A stretch of 5,180 nucleotides of DNA, from the NCBI GenBank assembly GCA_024643485.1, contig JAHEMU010000229.1:1-5180 (forward strand). The letters run 5' to 3'. This DNA is from Cytophagales bacterium. GTDB lineage: Bacteria > Bacteroidota > Bacteroidia > Cytophagales > Cyclobacteriaceae. The notes below the pieces were generated by a model. It was given only the letters and a program-made list of their open reading frames with translations, did no database searches and had not been told where the DNA came from. The first letter of the stretch is position 1; each line of letters begins with the position of its first letter. Shown here piece by piece: positions 1-5,180 of this stretch. A program made the translations under genes and the position numbers.

Positions 1-2897
1 CGCGAAATTCAGTAACTGGTGGGGGAGGTGTTTATAAAAGCTTAGACGGCGGAAACACTTGGATTCCACTTGGACTGGAGGGTACTCGAAATGTTCACAG
101 AATCATCATTCACCCTAATGAACCCAATACTGTTTATGTAGGTGCCATTGGCTCTAGTTGGGGAGAGCATGCTGAAAGAGGTTTGTTCAAAACAACGGAC
201 GGCGGAAAATCATGGAACAAGATATTATATGAAAATCCTCGTACAGGAGTGGCTGATATGGTGATGGATCCTTCAAATCCAAATAAAATAATAGTTGCCA
301 TGTGGGAGCATCAAAGAAAACCTTGGACTTTTAATAGTGGAGGTCCTGGTTCAGGGGTTCATATAACTGTTGATGGTGGCGAAACTTGGAAAAAGATAAC
401 TGAGAAAGAGGGTTTCCCCAAAGGAGAATTAGGACGTGTGGGTCTCGCGATTGCACCTAGTGAACCAAATAGGGTATATGCCTTAGTAGAGTCTAAAAAG
501 AATGCGCTATATCGCTCCGACGATGGTGGAGTTTCTTGGAGTAAAATTAATGATGGCAACGATATCGGTGATCGACCTTTCTATTATTCAGAAATTATCG
601 TTGATCCGAAAAATGAAAATAGATTGTACACCCTTTTTTCGATGATTAATGTAAGCGAGGATGGAGGGAAATCATTCAACTCACTGGTGAATTACTCACA
701 AATACATCCCGACCACCATGCATTCTGGATCCATCCTGAAAATAGTGATTTTATGATCGATGGAAATGATGGCGGAATGAATATTACTCACGATAGAGGT
801 AAAACATGGAGATTTGTGGATAATATCCCCGTAGCCCAGTTTTACCATATCAATGCGGATATGGATTACCCCTATAATGTGTATGGCGGAATGCAAGATA
901 ATGGCTCGTGGGCTGGTCCGGCTTATGTGCTGCGAAATCAAGGAATCCGTAATTCATACTGGCAAGAGGTAATGTTTGGTGATGGATTTGATGTGGTTCC
1001 AGATCCTGATGATAGCCGTTTTGGTTACGCAATGTCACAACAGGGAAATGTGGGAAGGTATGATTTGGAAACAGGTCGTGTAAACTTTATACAACCGACG
1101 CACCCCGATGCTGATACTCAATTGAGGTTTAATTGGAACGCTGCAATCGCACAAGATCCATTTGATAATTCAACGATTTATTACGGTTCACAATTTGTAC
1201 ATAAAAGCTTAGACAAAGGAAAGACGTGGGAAATCATTAGTAAGGATTTGACAACCAATGATCCGGAAAAACAAAAGCAACACTTAAGTGGAGGTTTAAC
1301 ACTCGATGCAACGGGAGCTGAAAATTATACTACGATTATTGCAATAGAACCAAGTCCGGTTAAAAAGGATGTAATTTGGGTAGGTACAGATGATGGAAAA
1401 TTACAATTAACACAAGATGGTGGTAAAACATGGACGGAGTTAAGTGGCAATACAAATATGCCAAAAGGTGCATGGATTCCTCAAATTCGAGCTTCAAAAT
1501 ATAATGCAGGTGAAGCGTATGTGGTGGTAAATAATTATCGCCTATTTGATTTTAAACCATATTTATTCCGCACTCGAGATTTTGGGAAAACGTGGGAAAA
1601 TCTGGTAAATGAAAACAGTATATCTGGTTTTTTACATGCTGTAGTTCAGGATCCTATTGAAAAAAATCTATTATTCTTAGGTTCAGAAAATGGATTGTAT
1701 GTAAGTGTGGATGAAGGGAAAAACTGGACAAAATGGACCAATGGATATCCAACGGTTCCTACTTTGGACTTGGTTATTCATCCAAGGGAACACGATTTGG
1801 TTATTGGTACTTTTGGAAGAGCTGCGTGGATATTAGATGATATTCGACCTTTAAGAGAAATAGCAGGTCAAGGTGGTCACTTACTCAATAAAGTAGTACA
1901 CGTATACAGTCCTCCGGTGGCTATTATTTCAGAATCACAACAACCAGAAGGGGCTAGATTCCCTGGAAATGAGATGTTTCAAGGTGAAAATAGACCAAGT
2001 GGAGCACAAATTTCATATTCCATCAATAGAACACCTCCACCCCCGCCTGTAGTCGCTTCAACCAAAAAAGGAAAGAAAGGGAAAGAGCCTGAGCCAGCAG
2101 CGGTAGTGGAGAATAAGGACAAACCAAAGGCAGACTCCGTATTCGTAGACATACTTAATGCGCAAGCAGAGGTGATAAGAACCATTAAATTTAAAGCGCC
2201 AGAGAAAGACGGATTGTATAAAATCTATTGGAGAATGGATGAAAAAGGTGCGCCAAGGCCTTCAAGAAGAGCAGGAGGGGGAAATAGACGATTTGAGCCA
2301 GGAGGAGTAACCGTTTTACCGGGAACTTACCAAGTAAAAGTTTCATTTGGTGGAGAAACAGCACAAACTCAAATTGAAGTTAAGGCCGATCCTCGAGTAC
2401 AATATGCTCCCAATGAATTAAAGGCCAAATACGACGCTCTTAAAGAATTGGAGGAATTGTCTACCAATTTAACCAAAGCGACTAAAAGCTTGAGTGAATC
2501 GTTAAAAATTGTAAATGAGTATTCTGGTAAATTGAAAGATAAAAAAGGAGACGAATTTAAAGCTGCCAAGGATTTAAACAAAGGGACCAAAGAAAAGATC
2601 GATCTGTTATTGGATGAAGTGTTCGGTAAAGAAAGTGATGTTCAGGGGATCTTTAGAAGTCCAGATCCAACGGTAACCACCTACCTCTTTAGAGCGTCTC
2701 GATATATTGATTCCTGTGAAGGAGTGCCGGGAAGTACGGAGCAACGCCTGATGAAGCAAGCAGAAGAAAAAGTGAATGCGGTGATAGAGAAAATCAACGA
2801 ATTTTTCGCCAATGATTGGTCTGCTTATAAAACAGAAATGTTGAAATTAGACTTAAATCCATTTGAAGAATACGAACCAGTACCTGTAAAGAAATAA
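1..2897 (+). CDS. Sortilin/VPS10-like BNR (Asp-box) beta-propeller protein, 5'-truncated by the window edge
   Basis: The reading frame is open from base 3 to the stop at 2895-2897 (964 codons) with no stop before the first possible start, so the gene begins upstream; a TTG at 183 lies mid-domain and is not the start. Ten Asp-box motifs (S/T-x-D-x-G-x-T/S-W/F) are visible, at 39, 192, 366, 516, 654, 786, 1206, 1410, 1572 and 1704, typical of multi-bladed propellers of the sortilin/VPS10 and GH74-like type. Family blocks include HPDHHAFW (705-728), a GNDGG block (762-776) and GGMQDNGSW (885-911). The propeller closes with GRAAWILDD near 1815-1841. Next come a Pro/Lys-rich linker (about 2031-2135), a FlgD-like beta domain (about 2136-2400) ending in ADPR, and a Lys/Glu-rich, probably helical tail. 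Such proteins usually exceed 1000 residues with a signal peptide, so about 100 residues are probably missing. No type IX sorting domain is seen at the C-terminus. Asp boxes are structural; the activity (glycosidase, binding or chaperone-like) is unknown. Confidence 0.9.
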   Translation, partial: RNSVTGGGGVYKSLDGGNTWIPLGLEGTRNVHRIIIHPNEPNTVYVGAIGSSWGEHAERGLFKTTDGGKSWNKILYENPRTGVADMVMDPSNPNKIIVAMWEHQRKPWTFNSGGPGSGVHITVDGGETWKKITEKEGFPKGELGRVGLAIAPSEPNRVYALVESKKNALYRSDDGGVSWSKINDGNDIGDRPFYYSEIIVDPKNENRLYTLFSMINVSEDGGKSFNSLVNYSQIHPDHHAFWIHPENSDFMIDGNDGGMNITHDRGKTWRFVDNIPVAQFYHINADMDYPYNVYGGMQDNGSWAGPAYVLRNQGIRNSYWQEVMFGDGFDVVPDPDDSRFGYAMSQQGNVGRYDLETGRVNFIQPTHPDADTQLRFNWNAAIAQDPFDNSTIYYGSQFVHKSLDKGKTWEIISKDLTTNDPEKQKQHLSGGLTLDATGAENYTTIIAIEPSPVKKDVIWVGTDDGKLQLTQDGGKTWTELSGNTNMPKGAWIPQIRASKYNAGEAYVVVNNYRLFDFKPYLFRTRDFGKTWENLVNENSISGFLHAVVQDPIEKNLLFLGSENGLYVSVDEGKNWTKWTNGYPTVPTLDLVIHPREHDLVIGTFGRAAWILDDIRPLREIAGQGGHLLNKVVHVYSPPVAIISESQQPEGARFPGNEMFQGENRPSGAQISYSINRTPPPPPVVASTKKGKKGKEPEPAAVVENKDKPKADSVFVDILNAQAEVIRTIKFKAPEKDGLYKIYWRMDEKGAPRPSRRAGGGNRRFEPGGVTVLPGTYQVKVSFGGETAQTQIEVKADPRVQYAPNELKAKYDALKELEELSTNLTKATKSLSESLKIVNEYSGKLKDKKGDEFKAAKDLNKGTKEKIDLLLDEVFGKESDVQGIFRSPDPTVTTYLFRASRYIDSCEGVPGSTEQRLMKQAEEKVNAVIEKINEFFANDWSAYKTEMLKLDLNPFEEYEPVPVKK

Positions 2898-2912
2898 GGT
2901 ATATAAATGAGG

Positions 2913-2961
2913 AAGGGTTAAGGTAATTGCTCCGATGGCAATGCTTTAACCCTTTTTTTTT
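2913..2961 (+). terminator. Intrinsic terminator after the Asp-box protein gene
   Basis: An outer 9-bp perfect stem AAGGGTTAA (2913-2921) pairs with TTAACCCTT (2946-2954). An inner 5-bp stem ATTGC (2926-2930) pairs with GCAAT (2938-2942) around a 7-base loop, with a short imperfect internal loop between the stems. A run of nine T follows directly (2953-2961). It sits 15 bases past the stop codon at 2897 and should end transcription of the upstream gene, which implies that the next gene has its own promoter. Confidence 0.92.
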
Positions 2962-3057
2962 AATTATGAAATAATATTTGTAGTCGTTTTATAATGAGTA
3001 TTCCTTTAAAACTACTAATTTAATTCTCAATGAAATATCACCATTGATTTTGGCTTT

Positions 3058-4941
3058 ATGAAAAAGGAAAAAGTAGAGGGAAAGGTAGAAGGAAAAGTAG
3101 AGGGAAAGGAAGTTATATCAGTTGCAAAACCGAAATTGCATCAAACGTATTTAGTGGAATCTGCCTGGGAGGTTTGTAACCAAGTTGGCGGGATATATAC
3201 CGTAATTAGGTCTAAAATCCCTACAATGATTGAAAAATGGGGAGATAACTATTGTTTATTAGGGCCTTTATTAGGTAAAGAGATAAATGCCGAGTTTGAA
3301 GATATACAAAAAGCCGATAATATATTTTTTAAAGCGGTCGTTGCGTTGAGGAAAAAAGGCTACAAGGTGAAGTACGGAAGATGGCTCGTGATGGGTCGTC
3401 CACAAGTTATTCTGTTAGATCCACATGACGCATTTTATCGTTTAAATGAAATTAAAGATGAGCTTAGTAAGAATTTTGGAATTCCGAAAAGAGAGCACGA
3501 TGACCTATATAACCAGGTGCTGGGGTTTGCGGATGTTGCGACGGAATTATTCAAACAGCTGATTAAGAAAAACACGGTAAAAACTCCAATTGTGGCTCAA
3601 TTTCATGAGTGGATGAGTGTTTTACCTATATTAAATCTCAATAAATTAAAACATCCTTTACGCACCGTATTTACTACTCACGCCACTTTGTTGGGAAGGT
3701 ATTTGGCGATGAATGATACGGAATTTTACCATCAAATGGATAAATATGATTGGCAAAAGGAGGCCGATCATTATAATATTTCGTCAATGGTTCAAATTGA
3801 ACGGAAAGCAGCGGAGTTATCGACAGTTTTCACTACGGTAAGTGAAATAACGGCAATGGAATGCCGGCATTTAGTGGGTAGAAATCCTGATATTTTATTA
3901 CCAAATGGATTGAATATCAATCGGTTTTTGGCGTATCATAAAGTGCAGAATTTGCATCAAAAATTTAAAGAAGAAATCCATGAGTTCGTAATGGGGCACT
4001 TTTTTCAAAGCTATTCGTTTAATTTGGATAAAGTGATGTATTTCTTTACTAGTGGACGTTTCGAATATCTGAACAAAGGATATGACATCACTTTGGAGGC
4101 CTTAAAACTCTTAAATAAAAAATTAAAAAAGGCGGGTTCAGATATGACTGTCGTTATGTTTATAATAACAAAACGACCCGTTTGGTCTATAAACCCTGAA
4201 GTGTTGCACTCGCGTGGTGTGATGGGCGAAATCCGAAAGAATTGTGAAGAAATTACTAAACAAATAGGTAAAAAGCTGTTTAGTGTAGCCGCAAGTAGCC
4301 ACAATGATCACCGAATACCCGATTTAAATCAAATGGTTGATGATTATTGGAAATTGCGATTTAGAAGAACGATCCAAAGTTGGAAAGGAGATAAGTGGCC
4401 AATTATTGTTACTCATAACTTGGTGGATGACGCAAAAGATGAAGTTCTGAGTTATTTAAGGCAAAATAATATGATCAATAGTCCAGACGATAAAGTGAAA
4501 GTGGTTTATCATCCAGATTTTATCAATCCCACTAATCCGTTATTTGGAATCGAATACAGCGACTTTGTTCGCGGGTGCCATTTAGGGATTTTTCCTAGTT
4601 ATTATGAACCTTGGGGATATACTCCTTTAGAAAGTATCGCATTAGGAGTGCCTACGATTACCTCTGATTTAAGTGGCTTTGGTGCTCATGTGGTGGAGAA
4701 TATTAAGAATCATGAAGATCGTGGGGTATATATTTTACAGCGACTTAAAAAAACGGATAAAGAAGCCATTGAAGACTTGGCTCAAACCATGTTCGATTTC
4801 GTGGGGCGTTCGAGGCGTGACCGAATGGTGCTTAGAAATAAATCAGAAGACCTTTCTGAAGAGTACGATTGGTCTAAGTTGACCTTGCATTATGAAAAAT
4901 CATTCAGAATGGCATTGGGAAATTTGATTAGTAAATCCTAA
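3058..4941 (+). CDS. Glycogen synthase, GT3 family (eukaryote-type)
   Basis: This 627-residue protein should transfer glucose from UDP-glucose onto growing alpha-1,4-glucan chains in the cytoplasm. It reads like yeast and animal glycogen synthase throughout, not like the GT5 GlgA type: NQVGGIYTVIRSK (residues 41-53), QFHEW (181-185), FTTHATLLGRYL (205-216), an IERKAAE block (247-253), LPNGLN (281-286), GRFEYLNKG (333-341), then RGCHLGIFPSYYEPWGYTPLE (505-525) and SGFG (539-542). The E-x7-E pair is E517/E525. R334 and K340 match the Arg and Lys that bind the UDP-glucose phosphates in the family. Near the C-terminus, R586, R587, R589 and R593 align with the arginine cluster that senses glucose-6-phosphate in yeast Gsy2. 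The phosphorylated C-terminal tail of the eukaryotic enzymes is absent. The ATG at 3058 is chosen because an in-frame TGA lies at 3031 with no ATG, GTG or TTG between, and the next Met falls inside the conserved core. No Shine-Dalgarno is seen. Residues 5-16 are three KVEG repeats before the core. Confidence 0.96.
   Translation: MKKEKVEGKVEGKVEGKEVISVAKPKLHQTYLVESAWEVCNQVGGIYTVIRSKIPTMIEKWGDNYCLLGPLLGKEINAEFEDIQKADNIFFKAVVALRKKGYKVKYGRWLVMGRPQVILLDPHDAFYRLNEIKDELSKNFGIPKREHDDLYNQVLGFADVATELFKQLIKKNTVKTPIVAQFHEWMSVLPILNLNKLKHPLRTVFTTHATLLGRYLAMNDTEFYHQMDKYDWQKEADHYNISSMVQIERKAAELSTVFTTVSEITAMECRHLVGRNPDILLPNGLNINRFLAYHKVQNLHQKFKEEIHEFVMGHFFQSYSFNLDKVMYFFTSGRFEYLNKGYDITLEALKLLNKKLKKAGSDMTVVMFIITKRPVWSINPEVLHSRGVMGEIRKNCEEITKQIGKKLFSVAASSHNDHRIPDLNQMVDDYWKLRFRRTIQSWKGDKWPIIVTHNLVDDAKDEVLSYLRQNNMINSPDDKVKVVYHPDFINPTNPLFGIEYSDFVRGCHLGIFPSYYEPWGYTPLESIALGVPTITSDLSGFGAHVVENIKNHEDRGVYILQRLKKTDKEAIEDLAQTMFDFVGRSRRDRMVLRNKSEDLSEEYDWSKLTLHYEKSFRMALGNLISKS
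3070..3105 (+). repeat. Three 12-bp in-frame tandem repeats encoding KVEG x3
   Basis: Three adjacent 12-base units start at 3070, 3082 and 3094. Units 1 and 3 are identical (AAAGTAGAGGGA); unit 2 (AAGGTAGAAGGA) differs at two third-codon positions, both synonymous. A 17-base stretch therefore recurs exactly at a 24-base interval (3069-3085 and 3093-3109). The stretch is almost all purine on the coding strand. It encodes a charged, probably disordered N-terminal extension ahead of the first conserved glycogen synthase block. Copy number could vary by slippage without breaking the frame. Confidence 0.9.
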
Positions 4942-4970
4942 TTGTGGGGGAAAGTCTGAATGATTTTTTT
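4895..4970 (+). terminator. Possible long-loop terminator overlapping the 3' end of the glycogen synthase gene
   Basis: The left arm AAAAATCATTCAGA (4895-4908) is perfectly complementary to TCTGAATGATTTTT (4955-4968), and the right arm runs into seven T (4964-4970). The 46-base loop contains the stop codon (4939-4941) and a small nested hairpin, ATTAG (4927-4931) with CTAAT (4938-4942). The pairing and T-run look like a terminator, but the loop is long, the outer stem is A/T-rich, and half of it lies in coding sequence. It may be a weak terminator, a 3'-end stabilising structure, or chance. Confidence 0.45.
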
Positions 4971-4977
4971 AATTTTG
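4970..4977 (+). promoter_or_regulatory. Candidate Bacteroidota -7 box (TAnnTTTG) for the aminotransferase gene
   Basis: TAATTTTG matches the TAnnTTTG -7 consensus known for Bacteroidota housekeeping promoters and lies 15 bases before the ATG at 4993. No TTTG or TTG is found at the expected distance (about 19-21 bases) upstream; the nearest TTG, at 4942-4944, is 25 bases away. The region is T-rich, so a chance match is quite possible. If real, the transcript leader would be only about 10 bases. Confidence 0.3.
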
Positions 4978-4992
4978 TGTAAAAGAGATTAA

Positions 4993-5180
4993 ATGGTGGG
5001 CGAGTTAACAATAAAAGTAGATAAAATTGATCAATCACGAATCAATCAGCTTGATTTGGATAATGTGCAATTCGGGAAATTGTATAGCGATCATATGTTT
5101 AAAGCAGTTTATAATAAAGACGGTTGGGGGCAATTTAATATTCTTCCTTACGGAAATATTAGTGTAAGCCCTGCGAACCA
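4993..5180 (+). CDS. ilvE: Branched-chain amino acid aminotransferase, N-terminal part (cut by the window edge)
   Basis: The frame opens at the ATG 4993-4995 and runs to the window edge with no stop (62 full codons). The peptide contains FGKLYSDHMF, then an acidic/aromatic turn (YNKDGWGQF), then LPYGNISVSPA. This matches the N-terminus of Bacteroidota IlvE-type aminotransferases, which carry an FGK-x-x-SDHMF block followed by PYG-x-(I/L)-S-(L/V)-SPA ahead of the HYGQ-x-(I/V)FEG segment. The enzyme is a fold-type IV PLP enzyme that exchanges amino groups between glutamate and the 2-oxo acids of leucine, isoleucine and valine. The PLP lysine and substrate-site residues lie beyond the window, so function rests on the N-terminal signature alone. 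Only a weak purine stretch (AAAAGAGA) precedes the start. The gene lies 51 bases after the glycogen synthase stop on the same strand, so readthrough from that gene is possible. Confidence 0.85.
   Translation, partial: MVGELTIKVDKIDQSRINQLDLDNVQFGKLYSDHMFKAVYNKDGWGQFNILPYGNISVSPAN

Noticed and set aside
183..185. TTG at 183 as the start of the Asp-box gene.
   Set aside because: The same frame continues upstream to the window edge and encodes another full Asp box (39-62) and propeller strands, so the start is outside the window.
34..1214. Exact 14-base direct repeat ATAAAAGCTTAGAC at 34-47 and 1201-1214.
   Set aside because: Both copies encode the KSLD start of an Asp box in the same frame; shared protein motif and codon use explain it.
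2990..2995. Perfect TATAAT hexamer upstream of the glycogen synthase gene, as a possible -10 box.
   Set aside because: No -35 element sits at a suitable distance, and Bacteroidota use a different consensus (TTTG / TAnnTTTG). In A/T-rich spacer DNA this is expected by chance.
3030..3047. ATG at 3030 as an alternative start or leader peptide.
   Set aside because: It is out of frame with the glycogen synthase gene and stops after five codons (MKYHH); no ribosome binding site supports it.
2973..3052. Near matches to TAnnTTTG at 2973-2980 (AATATTTG) and 3045-3052 (TGATTTTG).
   Set aside because: Each has a mismatch in the TA pair and lacks a spaced TTTG upstream; the second would put the transcript start at or after the start codon. 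The real promoter could not be placed.
4673..4882. A 69-codon + strand open frame inside the glycogen synthase gene, and several 60-97-codon frames on the - strand inside both large genes.
   Set aside because: All lie wholly inside strongly conserved coding sequence in other frames, have no recognisable motifs, and are shadows.

Overview
The window looks like a chromosomal segment of a Bacteroidota bacterium. Three things suggest this: the low-GC, A/T-rich codon use; weak or absent Shine-Dalgarno sequences before both visible starts, as is usual in that phylum; and the protein families themselves. These are a very large BNR/Asp-box propeller protein with a FlgD-like module, a GT3 glycogen synthase, and a Bacteroidota-style branched-chain aminotransferase. 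The genus cannot be named from this sequence alone.

Layout: all three genes are on the + strand. (1) Bases 1-2897 hold the 3' part (964 codons) of a sortilin/VPS10-like multi-Asp-box beta-propeller protein whose start lies upstream of the window. (2) A 160-base gap follows. It carries a strong intrinsic terminator (about 2913-2961) and then about 95 bases of A/T-rich leader without a convincing promoter. (3) Bases 3058-4941 hold a complete 627-residue GT3 (eukaryote-type) glycogen synthase that begins with a small in-frame 12-bp tandem repeat encoding KVEG units. (4) A 14-bp perfect inverted repeat spans the stop codon of that gene and ends in a T-run, a possible second terminator. (5) From 4993 to the edge runs the 5' end of a branched-chain amino acid aminotransferase (ilvE-like), preceded by an exact TAnnTTTG box of the Bacteroidota promoter type.

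How they fit together: the terminators suggest three separate transcription units, not one pathway operon. The first protein is probably exported, because its family usually is, but its N-terminus is not visible and its activity is unknown. The second makes storage glycogen from UDP-glucose and keeps most of an arginine cluster that senses glucose-6-phosphate in eukaryotic homologues. The third is amino acid metabolism. I see no mobile element, CRISPR array, RNA gene or defence system. No undescribed multi-gene system is supported here; the interest lies in details of the individual genes and of the terminator-like element at the end of the second.
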